Origin: Edaphochlamys debaryana
Lineage: Eukaryota > Chlorophyta > Chlorophyceae > Chlamydomonadales
DNA: 64,000 nt
Assembly: GCA_016858145.1 (NCBI GenBank)
Contig: JAEHOE010000203.1
Coordinates: 62,001 to 126,000 of the forward strand
Direction of reading: 5' to 3'
In this document: in pieces, positions 1 through 10,584 of the stretch
Layout: each line of letters starts with the position of its first letter
How positions within the stretch are numbered: position 1 is the stretch's first letter
Translations under genes and position numbers: made by a program
The notes under the pieces: model-generated
Databases searched by the model: none
Told to the model about the DNA's origin: nothing
Seen by the model: only the letters and a program-made list of their open reading frames with translations

Positions 1-67
1 CGGCCTTCCACGCTTGCACGGCTTCCTCCGCTAGCACCGCTAGCACCACTAGTAGCTAGGGCAGCTC

Positions 68-98
68 TTAGGGTTAGGGTTTTACGGTTTAGGGTTTG
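68..98 (+). repeat. Short telomere-like repeat patch
   Basis: Consecutive units TTAGGG, TTAGGG, TTTTACGG, TTTAGGG and TTTG lie in the RUS intron that runs off the left edge. They resemble plant/algal telomeric repeats (TTTAGGG or TTTTAGGG) with one degenerate unit. This is an interstitial patch of about 30 bases, not a telomere. Confidence 0.5.
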
Positions 99-121
99 CC
101 TCCTCCCGGCAGCCCACCCAC

Positions 122-3100
122 CGCCGCCAGGTTCTTGGCCAGGTTGGCGGTGCAGGCGAGGGGCAGGAAGGCGGCGGGGGCGTAGATGGTGGACAGCTCC
201 AGGGCGGCACCCGCCTCCATGAGCAGGTCGCCTGGGTGGGGGAGAGGCAAGGCGGGGGCAGGCACGGGTGGGGGAGGGGCCAGGGAAGTGGACCGTGTAG
301 GAAAGAGAAAAAAACGTGGACCGTTTCACATGCACTGGATCTTCCCGACGGCCCTAGCATCGCCCCATCCGAACCCGGCTGCCAAGCCCGGCCCCCCAAA
401 CCCCGTTCCTCTCCCTCTATGCCCAACCCCAGCCCTTGCTGCCCCCCTCCCTCAAGTCCACTCCTTCCCCACCCCCCCGGCCCCACCCGCCAGCCTGAAC
501 TCCTTGAGCTCGCAGTCCAGAACTTGCCCCCAGCGATTCCCCTTCAAACCTCTTCCAGAACCCAATCCCCAAACCCCAGGAAACCCAAACTCGGGTCAGG
601 CCCCCGCCCCCAGCCCCTCCCACCCACCCGCCAGCCTGAACTCCTTGAGCTCGCAGTCCAGAACTTGCCCCCAGCGATTCCCCTTCAAACCTCTTCCAGA
701 ACCCAATCCCCAAACCCCAGGAAACCCAAACTCGGGTCAGGCCCCCGCCCCCAGCCCCTCCCACCCACCCGCCAGCCTGAACTGCTTGAGCTCGCAGTCC
801 AGCTCCCGGCCCCAGCGCGCGAACAGCAGCCGGCCCAGGCGGCCCGCGCCGTCCTTGATCACCCAGTTTATGGCGGCCTTTGGGGGGGACGGGGGGGGAG
901 GGGAGGGGAGGGGGAGGGGCGAATGAGATGGACGGTCGCCGGTCCTCTCGCCCCGCACCGCGCTCGCCAGCCTTTTCTGGGGCCTCCTCCCCTTCGCTCT
1001 TGCCTCGCCCCCTCTCCCCGACTGGCCCCCGACCCTCCTCCCCGACCCCAGTCCCCCAGCCGCCTCCCCCAAGACCCCCAATCCCTAACCTCTGACCGGC
1101 GCCCCCCAACCGCTAACCGCCCAACCGCCAACTCCCAACCACCCACCGCCGCCGCGCCGCTGCCCACTGACGTGGCCACCCCCAGCGCCCCCAGCAGCGA
1201 CTGAGTGGTGAACACAGAGATGGCGCCGCCGAAGAAGTATTGCACGCCGCGCCAGGCTGCGGAAGGGACGGTTGGGGTGGTTGGGGGTTGGCGGTTGAGG
1301 TGGTTGGCAGTTGGGGGCAATTTCGTACCGTTACTACCGTCCCCCGGCCCTCCACCAGACCTGCCACACACCAGGTCTCCGTGTCCAAAACCCACAGAAC
1401 CCTCAGCATCCACTGACTCATACCTTCCGTACCTACCCCCCCTCTCAAACCCGCCCCCCCCCCTCGGCACCCGCTCACTCATGTAGGCTGCGTACTGCGG
1501 CGCCACCGAGTCCGGGAAGCCGTTGGGCAGCAGGTAGGCGTGGACGAGGGCCATGAGCCTGTCCTCCCCGGTCTGAGAGGGGGGAGAGGGGAAGGGGTTG
1601 CAGGGGAGGGGGGTAAAGAGATTGAGGAGGGGCATGGCCAGAGGACAGAGGCAGGCAAGGCAGGGGCATGGGGGAGGGGGGAAGGGGGAGCGCTTCGAGC
1701 TGAGAGGGAGGGAGGTGGAAAGAGGCGAGGAGTGGTATGAAGGGTGGGAGAGGCAGCTGAGAGAGGCAGGCACGCCAGGTTCCGGTCGGCGTGTAGCAGG
1801 GCCCTCAGCTTGCCCCGCGCCCCGCCCGCCACCCCCCAGCTGCCTGCCCCCCCAGGCTCCTGCCCCAGCCCCGGTTCCCAGGTTGATTGCCTGCTGGCTG
1901 GCCATCGACCACTGCGCTGGGACGTGAGCTCCCGACTACCCCAGCATTGCCGCACTTCGCTGGCGCAGGGGCCCGGCCCCGTCGTGCCGGGCGCGCCCTG
2001 GCTCCGCCTGCCCCGCTCCCCAGGCGGGTTCCCCCAGGTCCCCCCCCAGGTACCCCCCCAGGTCCCCCCCAGGTCCAGGTCGCTGGCTGCCGGCCCGCTG
2101 GCGACAGCGACGCCCTGGAGTGAGCGCCCGCACACGGCAACCCCCGACTTTGGCTGCATCGAGGACCCGGCGTGGGGACCCGGCCGAGGCTCTGGGGGCC
2201 CTGGCGACCGCTGAGCCCACGGGTGGGCGCCCGCTCGGCGTCGGTCGGTCCCCGTGGGGCCGCCCCCACCCCCCATGTCCGGGTCGGGCTGGCCACGGCT
2301 GCGCCCCTGGCGCGTCCAGGCGTGAGGGCCCGCTCGCCGGCGGTTCCCTCGGCGCAGCCCCGGCCCGGCCCAGCAGGGGCGACGGGGCGTAGGCGGGGCA
2401 CAGCACCCGCAGGCTGTTGTTGGTGTATGGCTGGGCTGGGCTGGGCTGGCGGCTTTGGCTACGCTTTTATGGCGGCGGAAGAGGAGGAGTTCCACCAGCG
2501 TTCGGTGCTCCGGCCCACAGGCCACCGCAGGGGCGGGGAGGGGTGGGCGGAAGGCAGAACCCCCGGGGCCCCCGGGCCGCGGTACTCGTTTGTCTCGGTC
2601 CTATCCCCGTCCCCAGCCCGCTGTGCTCCTTCAATGCTAGAGGGGTGTCCTCAGCTGTGGAGCACAGCCGTTGGTCAGGGCATTAGGACGGAGGTTTCCT
2701 CGGCTTCCGCCCTCCAGTCCCGCCCGGCGCTCCTCCCTGCTACCCCCCAGCCCCCACACCCCTTCTGCCTCGAGGCGCACACAGCCCCGCTCCCTGCCGT
2801 AACCCGCGCCGTACCCTCCCGTACCCCGCCGTACGAGTCCGTACCTGTCGCTCGTCCACGATGTCGAAGCCCGGCTTGTGGCCCTGGTGCATGTACACGC
2901 GCCGCCTGCGCCCCGCCCGCGTCTCCACCGCCACGCACCCCTCCTCGTCCAGCTCCCCCGGCTCGGCCGTCACGTGCCGATTGGCGGGGGCCGCGGGGAG
3001 GCGCCGGGGACCGCCCGAGGCGAGGGGCGGGAAGCGGGCCTGGGCCGGCGGGGCGGAGCCCGAGCCGAGGGCGAGGGCGGGGGCGGGCGCATCGGAGGAG

Positions 3101-3273
3101 GTCGATGTGGACGCGAGGCAGAGGCTCGCCAGGGGTAGCGCGGACGACCTAGGCGATGGGCTCCACGACCAGCTGAGCTGCGCGACGTCGTCGCCGTCGC
3201 TGCGCGAGCTGGGTGCCAGAGCGCCGCCGAGCATGTGGCCCCGCGCCAGAACGAATTGACGTTGCGGCGCCAT
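122..3273 (-). CDS. RUS family (DUF647) membrane protein, 3' end outside window
   Basis: Root-UVB-sensitive family protein; the family is membrane-associated and plastid or ER linked in plants, with poorly defined biochemistry. Visible exons on the minus strand are 2845-3273 (ATG at 3273, MAPQRQF), 1479-1572, 1147-1256, 769-877 and 122-231, and all phases join. They encode family hallmarks: LLPNGFPDSVAPQYAAYM (flPeGyP.SV..dY), a segment ending FTTQSLLGALGVATS, AINWVIKDGAGRLGRLLFA, LDCELKQFRLAGDLLMEAG and FLPLACTANLAKNLAA. The coding sequence continues past a donor at 121 and off the left edge. The first visible intron (1573-2844) is 1.3 kb and I found no extra exon in it, although one is possible. 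The N-terminal 140 residues are Ser/Pro/Ala-rich and may be a targeting region. The gene is divergent from GNA1, with 222 bases between the start codons. Confidence 0.85.
489..801. repeat. 141-bp tandem repeat duplicating an exon end and its 5' splice site
   Basis: Copies begin at 489, 630 and 771, exactly 141 bases apart. The 771 copy holds the true end of the RUS exon 769-877 and its donor, and diverges after about 30 bases. The other two carry the same exon-end sequence followed by donor-like GGTGGG, then about 110 bases of intron. The intron therefore contains three near-identical 5' splice sites. Confidence 0.85.
2031..2076. repeat. CCCCCAGGT minisatellite in RUS intron
   Basis: About four tandem units of CCCCCCCAGGTM, 11-12 bases each. 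It is noncoding in the proposed model. Confidence 0.6.
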
Positions 3274-3407
3274 TTTGGGCCCTATCGAGGCTAATTGAGC
3301 GCCTATCTGCGGCGCATGGTGCGGCAATTGACGTCACGACGAAAGACCCTAATAACTCGGAAAGCCCTTCCCTGTGGGGTACACGGTATACATATAGCGC
3401 ATTGCGG

Positions 3408-3419
3408 GTATATAGTATA
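3408..3419 (+). promoter_or_regulatory. TATA-rich core promoter candidate for GNA1
   Basis: GTATATAGTATA lies about 80 bases upstream of the GNA1 start codon, preceded by a second AT patch (GTATACATATAG, 3387-3398). Both stand out in a sequence that is otherwise about 70% GC. The position suits a core promoter in the 220-base divergent region, but no transcription start is known. Confidence 0.4.
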
Positions 3420-3495
3420 CGTGTGCATGCGGGGAGAGGCTCTCGCAACTTGCAGTTGAGCGTTTGGAAGGTCCTTGATCCTGCCACCGGCCGAC

Positions 3496-6065
3496 ATGGC
3501 GGCAGCCCAGGAGTACACCGTGCGCAAGCTGGAGGCTGGCGACTTTGATAAGGGTGCGCTGGGCTGGGTTGTGCGCTTGGCGCCAACGTGCATGACCGCA
3601 ATCCTTGAGACGGCCTCAACCCGTGCTCGCGGTGTGCAGGCTTCCTACAGGTCCTTGGGCACCTGACCACCGTGGGCGATGTATCGCGGGAGGTGTTTGA
3701 AGGTGCGACGCGTCCGCAAGCGTGTGCCCCTCCCCGCGCTCGCCCCTCCCGCCCCCTTCCGCACCGACTATGCCCCCCTCTCTCGCCCTTGGGACGCAGA
3801 GCAAATGCGGCGAAGGGATGCCTCCGGCGCATACCACACAGTCGTGATTGAGGGTGAGCTGATCCCACTTGGCTGCACAAGCGTGTGGGCAGCGGCTGGG
3901 CCTGGTGGGGTGCGGCTGGGCCCGGCTCCTCTGCCCAACCCCAGGCTCCGCCCCCGCTCAGTCCCTGCTCCAACCCGGCCCCAAGCTTTGCCCACAGCGC
4001 CATTACGGCTGCCTCTGGTATGCTGCCGTGCTTCTTCCCGGCCCTCCTCACCTCGCCCTTGCCGGCCATCCCCGCCACGACGGCAGTGGCTCAACCCCAC
4101 ACTACCGCTGCCCTTCTCCCTCTCCTCGCCTTGCCCTTCTCTGCCCTACGTTCCAGACCGGCCACGGCCAGCTCTACCCACTGCCCCACCCCACTCTCTC
4201 ATTTCGCTCTTCTTGCCTGTGCCCCCAGCGACACTCCCTCCCGTGCCGTGCCCCCTCTACCCACTGCCCCTCCCTTTCAGGCCAGCGCCATCCCCAGGGC
4301 CATCCCCACGGCCAGGGCCATCCCCAGGGCCAGCTCTGGCTCTTGGCCAGGGCCATCCCCAGGGCCATCCCCACGGCCAGCTCTACCAACCGCCCCACCT
4401 CACCCTCTTACATACCGCCCTTCGTGCCTGTGGCCCCTCCCTCCCCCCCCCCATCCCCTTCCAGATCAGGGCCGCGTCGTGGCTATGTGCAGCTATGACT
4501 ACTACCCTACCTCAGCCCTGTACTCGCCCTCTGCAACTCCTCCCTCCCCTGCCCCCCCCTGCCCCCCCCCCCCATCCCCTTTCAGACCAGGGCCGCGTCG
4601 TGGCCACGGCCAGCATGGTGGTGGAGCTCAAGTTCATTCACGGCTGCAGCAAGGTGGGTTGCGGTGTGGCGTCTAGATAGCAGTTGTCTAGACACCAGGG
4701 ACCTGCAGCAAGGTGGGGCCACGGTGTGGCGTGGGGTGTGGTGTGGTGTGGTGTTAACGGCTGCTCGTGTCGGCCGGAAAGCATAGGCGCGGCAGAAAAT
4801 CCTGCCTGCCGGAGGGCGCGCGGTGTGGTTTTATTACAGACAACGGGGCGTAGTGCCGCGGTGTGCTGTGGTGTGGAGTGTGGAGATTGCCGGCCCAAGT
4901 CAGGCCCGCATCAACAAGGGGCGTGATGGTGGTGATGAGGGTTCACACGCGGCTGCAGCATAGTGTGGCGTGGTAACGTGGATGAGGCATGAGCACCTCA
5001 CCAGATCCCTTGGGCCTTGGACCTCTGTGGCGCCGTAACAGGGTTTCCTGGTGTCTGGCTGGTGGGCTGCTCGGCAGCCACCCACTGCATCCAGGCTTAC
5101 ATCGTGGGCGGCCATGCCTTGCGCGCTGGAGACAGCCCTGCTCCCTCCGCCCTTCCCCTCGCCCCCCTCCCCCCCCTCGCCCCCTTTCCCCCCCCAGGTG
5201 GGACACATCGAGGACGTGGTGGTGCACCCCGGCATGCGGGGGAAGCGCCTGGGGCTCATGTGGGTGGCGTGGGGCTGGGAGGAGAGGGGGCAGGAGACGG
5301 GGTTTAGTGGGGCGAGGTCGAGGCGGTACGGCCACAGGCTATGAAGCGTGGGGTGTTTAAAGCACGTCGTGCACGATGGCTTGCCCACTTCCTAGTGCGG
5401 CAGCCGCTGCGACGCCGTCCCTGTGCCGCCGGTGCCCCCGCCTTCTTCTTCCCCCCCGCAGGCTGGCGGATGCGGCCAGGGGCGACGGCTGCACCACGCC
5501 GTCTGTTAACCCTCCACTCCGCAAGTCTCAACATCTCACCGTACGTCAGCATCGGCCGCCCTTGTCCCCGTCTGCAGGCTGGTCGAGGCGCTGATCGAGG
5601 CGGCCCGCGCCGACGGCTGCTACAAGGTCATTCTTGACTGCGCCGAGTCCAACCAGGCCTTCTACGAGAAGGCCGGGCTGCAGCGCAAGGAGGTGCAGAT
5701 GGTGGGTGCGGGGGGGGGGGGGCTGCAGGGGTGGCCCGACGGTGGGGAGGCTTGGGGGACAGGGGTGGCGGGAGGTGTAGGTGGTGGGTGCGAGGAGTGA
5801 GGGAGGCGGGGGGGTTGGGAAATGTGGGTGGTGGGTGTGGGCGGACTGCAAGGAGGGCGCAAAAGGGGGGGCGCGGAAAAAGGTTCTGGACCTATCCATC
5901 TCTTGCCAAGGTGCTCTCCCTGATGCCCCACACTTGCGGCGGCCACCCGCCGTGTCCACTTTCGCCAAGCCCAAGTGTGTTGCACAGTAGTACAGTACTC
6001 TCTTCGCCCGCTCATCTAGGGTTTCCCACCCATCGTCCCCGCAGGTCCGATACCTGGACCGATGA
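3496..6065 (+). CDS. GNA1: Glucosamine 6-phosphate N-acetyltransferase
   Basis: A GNAT-fold enzyme that transfers acetyl from acetyl-CoA to glucosamine-6-phosphate on the route to UDP-GlcNAc, probably in the cytosol. Seven exons: 3496-3553, 3640-3702, 3800-3853, 4586-4653, 5198-5259, 5578-5701 and 6045-6065, giving 149 residues, the usual GNA1 length. All phases close and the stop is TGA. Family signatures in order: FLQVLGHLTTVGD, the acetyl-CoA-binding stretch VGHIEDVVVHPGMRGKRLG (R/Q-x-x-G-x-G/A region), then GCYKVILDCAESNQAFYEKA and KEVQM, as in yeast Gna1. An in-frame TTG lies upstream at 3475, but the ATG at 3496 fits the family. Intron 3 (3854-4585) is repeat-filled and contains a partial copy of exon 4. 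Confidence 0.95.
4280..4390. repeat. GGCCATCCCCA tandem repeats in GNA1 intron 3
   Basis: Alternating units of about 12 bases, GGCCATCCCCAG and GGCCATCCCCAC, in two blocks. The blocks share flanking CAGCTCTACC sequence, which also occurs near 4170. This suggests a nested duplication within the intron. Confidence 0.6.
4462..4483 (+). repeat. Partial copy of GNA1 exon 4 with its acceptor
   Basis: These bases match the true acceptor and first 19 bases of exon 4 (4583-4604) with one mismatch (GATCAG against GACCAG), 121 bases upstream. The preceding pyrimidine tract is also copied. After 22 bases the copy diverges. It would act as a decoy 3' splice site. Confidence 0.8.
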
Positions 6066-6160
6066 GCCGTGTATCGAGGCCTCCACAGGGTGGTGGTGAG
6101 GAGGAGACGGACCTGTCTATGGTACTTCATCGCACGGTCGGACGGGCACAGCGCATTCGG

Positions 6161-6290
6161 ACCAGACTGGATTACTCCAGACCAGACCGGACCACTCCGG
6201 ACCAGACTGGACCGGACCGGATCACACCGGACCACACCGGACCAGACCGGACCACACCGGACCAGACCGGACCACACCGGACCAGACCGG
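6161..6290. repeat. Thirteen-unit decamer array just after GNA1
   Basis: Ten-base units ACCAGACCGG and ACCACACCGG, partly alternating to form a 20-base higher-order repeat, with the most degenerate units at the left. It starts about 95 bases after the GNA1 stop, so it may lie in the 3' UTR. Confidence 0.85.
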
Positions 6291-6571
6291 GCTGGGGCTG
6301 GCCATGGTGAGCCTGATCAGTGCCGCCAGCCCCGGTCGTGGGGGAGCAGTAGTAGGTTTGGTGGCCTGAGAGGCGGTTGAGAGGAGCTTTGGGCGCCAGC
6401 GCCTGGTCCAACCGGCCTGTGGGGGCGCTAGGTTGAGGAGACGGCATGGTGCTAGCATGGTGCTAGCAGGCGCCGTAACCCGGTCATTCGAAGCAAGTTC
6501 AGGACGGCCATGAGGGGCGATGACCGGGAAGAGGAGTCCTTTCATGGGCAGTAGATACTTCAGGGGGTCAA

Positions 6572-6650
6572 TGCAACGTGCAGGGGGTTAGAAGACATCA
6601 ACGAAGCGAAGCGCTTGGTTGTGGCGTAGGGCGTGCAACGTGCAGGGGGT
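6572..6650 (-). repeat. TTKRFA element, copy 1, between 17-bp direct repeats
   Basis: Seventeen bases, TGCAACGTGCAGGGGGT, occur at 6572-6588 and again at 6634-6650. Between them is a 45-base segment which, on the minus strand, is homologous to segments at 10369-10424 and 40502-40554. Read on the minus strand it encodes TTKRFASLMSSNPLH. The direct repeats look like a target-site duplication. Confidence 0.6.
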
Positions 6651-7696
6651 GCTTGGGGATGCAGAGCAACGGCTTTCGCTGTGAGTAAAGAGTCGCAGCG
6701 GCCCACTTGAAGTGACTGCAGGCAACGGCACTCAGGCGTAAGATGCTCAGTGGCGGGCACAACCTCCGCTTGGTGGCGGGGGGCGCCAACGTTGTTGAGG
6801 ATGGAGGGGTGCGCGGGCTGTCATCAACGGACGGAGAAGGAGCTGCCTGGTGCTGTACGGTAGTGGCCTAGTAGGCAGTCCGGACAAAGTTGCACAGGTA
6901 AGAGGATGATGGAGCTGCAGTGCTTCCTTTGCACCTGGGGCAGTCTGGGCTCAGCTGACAGCTCCGGAGGTACCTCGTAACAGGATGGGCTGGTGCTCAG
7001 CGCTGGGGACGTCTGGGGGACTGGGGACTGGGGGCAAGTCCCCGCTTAGCGTCACATCGCTCGCGTGTCACTTTCTTCTGCACCGGGTGCTGGCTGAGCT
7101 CTTGGGACTGTGTCTCCGCTGTTGCACTGCTCCGGGGTCCACGTGCGAGAAGGTGAACAGTCGGAGGCAGACAGGGAGGCGGACGCCGAGACCGCAGCTG
7201 CCACGACGGGGCAAGGCTCGCAAGCTCGGTGCCTGGCCTTTACCACAGACATGGAGTCGCACAGCGAGAGGTAGAGGCGAGGGGTTGCCTGGGCTGGGAT
7301 GCCTGTTGGGGCTGCCGAACATCTGGGGGTTGGGGCTGCCGAGCATGCCGCAGGGTTTTGCGGGACCCAGCTGTCGAGGGCGCGCAGGCCGGGACCGAGC
7401 AATGTATAAGAGAGTACCAGCATACCAGCGGCTGGCAGCTCGGGGAATGCGGTAGAAGTCGATGAGGGCTGTGCAGGCGGGACAGCGATGCCATGGAAGG
7501 CCCTCAGGGAAGGGCCTGGCTCGCTGCAGCCCACAGAACGTCTACCTACAGTCCATAGCACACATAGGCGTTGCTTGCCATACCTACATAAGCCGAAGCT
7601 GAAGCTCAAGCACCACAGCCCGCACCAGCAGGGTCTAGCACAGGCAGTCGGCCCCGGGCGAGCGCGGCGCCCGCGTGGACGCCCGCTGTAGCCAAG

Positions 7697-9517
7697 ATGA
7701 ACCCCGAGTAGTAGGTCCTTGCATTGTTATGCGGGCAGGCACGCCTGACTCGACCAGGCCTTGACGCGATCCTTTGCTCCCGACCTTCCAACGCTTGGCG
7801 CCCAGCGACTACCTCTTCAAGGTGGGGCCGGGCGTGGTCCCACCAGCGTATGCTTTGCCTGGGCAGCCTTGCTGACTTTCTGCCGGACTCGCTGCGCGCA
7901 GCTTCTGCTCATTGGTGACTCCGGCGTGGGCAAGTCTTGCCTGCTGCTGCGGTTCGCGGTGAGCAGGCCCGCCCCCTCGCTAGCTCCCATTGCCTTGGGC
8001 CTGCTCGACGTGCAGCGGCTTGTGATTCGCAGGATGACACCTACACCGAGAGCTATATCAGCACCATCGGCGTAGACTTCGTGAGCTATCCGCTTCGCAG
8101 GGTTGCGGGTTGCTGCCCCGGCGCATAGCAGAGGTTTTCAATTGCGTGGTGGTCGCGTCTTTGTGCAGAAAATTCGCACGGTGGAGCTGGATGGGAAGGT
8201 GATCAAGCTGCAAATCGTAAGTCCTTGGTGCAGGGGCCTTCCATGTCCTTCCCGGGACCACACGAGGTGGAGTACGGTCGTTACACTCACTGCTGTGTCC
8301 CCCCTCGCAGTGGGACACGGCAGGCCAGGAGCGGTTCCGGACGATTACCAGCAGCTACTACCGCGGCGCGCACGGCATCATCGTAAGCGTTGCGGGATGC
8401 TTGGGGGAGTAAGGGGGGATGCTGTGGAGTTGGGCTGAGGCAATGGGGTGGACGAGCGTGACGAGGGGTGGTGGGTTTGGCACGCAGGTCGTGTATGACG
8501 TGACGGACCAGGAGAGCTTCAACAACGTGAAGCAGTGGCTCAATGAGATTGACAGGTACGCTAGCGAGAACGTGAACAAGCTCCTCGTGGGCAACAAGAG
8601 CGACCTGACGTCCAAGAAGGTGGTGGACTACCAGGCGGCCAAGGTGCGAGCGGGGGGGGCAGCGCTATGGGCTGTTGCGGCCACCGGTTGAGCACTATAT
8701 ATTATGCTAAATCATGGCACGCACAGACGCATGCTGCTGACAAGAGCAGATTGACTTGCCGCCTGCTTCCTAGGCTCCTGCTCCGGGACGGACAGTGGCT
8801 GGGGCTGACGTGCGGCCCTGTTCGTACTGCTGCAGGCCTTCGCCGACGAGATTGGCATTCCCTTCCTCGAAACCTCGGCGAAGAACGCCACCAACGTCGA
8901 GCAGGCGTTCATGACGATGGCGGCGGAGATCAAGAACAGGTGCGTGCGGTGCGGTGGGAGCACAAGGCTTGACTTGGTGCAGCTGTGCGGCGCTACTGCG
9001 TGCCGTGGCCGTGGCTACAGCTGCCGGAGTGGCGCCTTGTGGGGCGGCGACAGCAGGGCACGGGCAGCAGCAACGCGGCCTGAGCTGTGGCCTTCGGGGG
9101 GGCGAAACAGAGGACGTCTGCATGGCGCACGCGTGTGGCTCTCAGCCACCAGACCGTGTGCGGCAGCAGGGCGGTGTGAGCCCCTAGTTGCAGTCGGAGA
9201 GCCGGAGAGTCTGGCGCGTGCTCCGTCCAGGCGAGGTCCAATGTTTAATGCCCCACACGGATCTACCTCACCGCGTTCGCGGATTTCGCCAGCACTGTGG
9301 TTGCGTCCCAGCAGCAGCAGGCGCAGTCTGGGCGGTGCTGACAGGCGGAGAAGTCCCAACGAGGGCCTGCGGGGCCTGCCGTGACTCACATGCGCACCCC
9401 GCCCCGGGTGCCTCCCACAGGATGGCGAGCCAGCCCGTGCCGCCCAAGACCGGCGGCCCGGTCGTGCGGCCAACGGAGGGCAAGTCCATCAACACCAAGT
9501 CGTCTTCTTGCTGCTAA
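7697..9517 (+). CDS. YPT1: Rab1/YPT1 small GTPase
   Basis: A Rab GTPase controlling ER-to-Golgi vesicle tethering, active on ER-exit and cis-Golgi membranes. Nine exons: 7697-7710, 7806-7821, 7902-7958, 8033-8080, 8169-8216, 8311-8382, 8488-8643, 8836-8939 and 9421-9517; 203 residues. The first exon is only 14 bases; joining it to the 16-base second exon gives MNPEYDYLFK, the expected algal Ypt1 N-terminus. Visible motifs: P-loop GDSGVGKS, switch I with [22 protein letters not shown] and ETSAK, then a hypervariable tail ending SSSCC for double geranylgeranylation. From memory of the green-algal YptC1/YptV1 family, nearly every residue agrees. Confidence 0.97.
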
Positions 9518-10584
9518 GGGCTTCGGCTGTGGGCAGCACCAGCATGGCCCTTGTAACGCTAGCACGGTGTCATGGCGCGGCGTCGCGCCGGCCTAAGCCG
9601 CGGCGGTCTCCCGCGAGGAGCGGGGTGCTGACGCGGAGCCTAAGGGCGGAGGAGCTTTCGGCGTGGGCGTGGGCGGGAGGAGGAGGAGCGGCCGGAGAGA
9701 GAGGAGCGGCGTGCATGGAGCGGTCTGTGCGGTGTGTGGCTGGGGAATGGGGGCGGGTTAAAACGGCAGTGTCGCCGGACAGGCCTGCGCGGCCCCGGGG
9801 TTGGGCGGTGCATGCGGCAGGGTTTTAGGGGGATCTAGGGCCGGGACTGTGCTAACGCTACGGCATTGTACGGCGGACGTGGGGTTGCGCCGACCTGGTT
9901 GAAGCAGGCTGCACTTCAACTCGGCGCGGGGGACGGGCCGATGCGGGCGCTAGGGGGCCCTGCGATGTAGGCTGCGTCCGTCCCACATAGGTTGCAGATA
10001 CTGGGAGGGGTGCACTCTTGCCTGGGGACGCCTGCGCTGGGGGTCTGGCGGCTGCCGGCTGTAACATTCAGAGGGACTGTTATTGGCGTCGTTATCGTGA
10101 CAATTGAAGCGGATGGGCACGGGCACACATCGGGCACGGCCACTTGCCAGCTTCGTTGGAGGCGGTTGAGCACAGGAGGGGCAGTGGCCCTAGGCAGGCT
10201 CTGCCGATTATGGGGGCCGTCCTCACGTACCGCGCTTCCCAACGCCTGGCTAGCGGACAGTTGTTGCTTCCATCATGGAAGCGAAGATCGCCTCAGGCGA
10301 CAGCCATGGGTCAGGACCCCCACGAGCCCTCCCACAGGTCGTCCCCTCGCCTGCGTAGTCTGCGGAAAACGCCCTACGCCACACCACAACCAAGCGCTTC
10401 GCTTCGTTGATGTTCTTCTACCCCCACGCCCGCAGCCCTAGCCCCCAGGTACTGCCCATTCCTTCCCCCTCTGCCGCTCGCATGAGGACAAGGTACCCGT
10501 GCTGCTGTCATCGTGCTGAGGGGCCCACACCAGTACCCGTACCCGTGCTCGCCGACCCTTCTCTTCCCCCCCCCTGCTGCCAGC
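9518..10584. other. Convergent intergenic region, Rab1 to dehydratase
   Basis: Between the 3' ends of two convergent genes. I see no gene. A TGTAA at 9552-9556, the usual chlorophyte polyadenylation signal, lies 35 bases after the Rab1 stop, which would make a short 3' UTR. A copy of the TTKRFA element sits at 10369-10424. Confidence 0.5.
10369..10424 (+). repeat. TTKRFA element, copy 2
   Basis: Core CAAGCGCTTCGCTTCGTTGA is identical to the reverse complement of copy 1, with the same flanks (ACGCCCTACGCCACA before, CTTCTA-CCCC after) apart from small indels. A 5-base insertion puts it out of the peptide frame preserved in copies 1 and 3. Confidence 0.75.

Larger units (their letters stand above)
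6066..7696. other. Intergenic, GNA1 to Rab1
   Basis: No convincing gene. It holds the decamer array at 6161-6290, a small direct repeat (GCATGGTGCTA twice, near 6444-6466), the TTKRFA element with flanking direct repeats (6572-6650), and a doubled GGGGCTGCCGA motif near 7309-7343. A TATAAGAG at about 7406 is the only AT-rich promoter-like site before Rab1. Confidence 0.5.

Noticed and set aside
186..1204. Long plus-strand frames over the RUS exons containing 47-residue repeats
   Set aside because: The repeats are the 141-base intron duplication read in the wrong strand. The minus strand carries conserved RUS exons.
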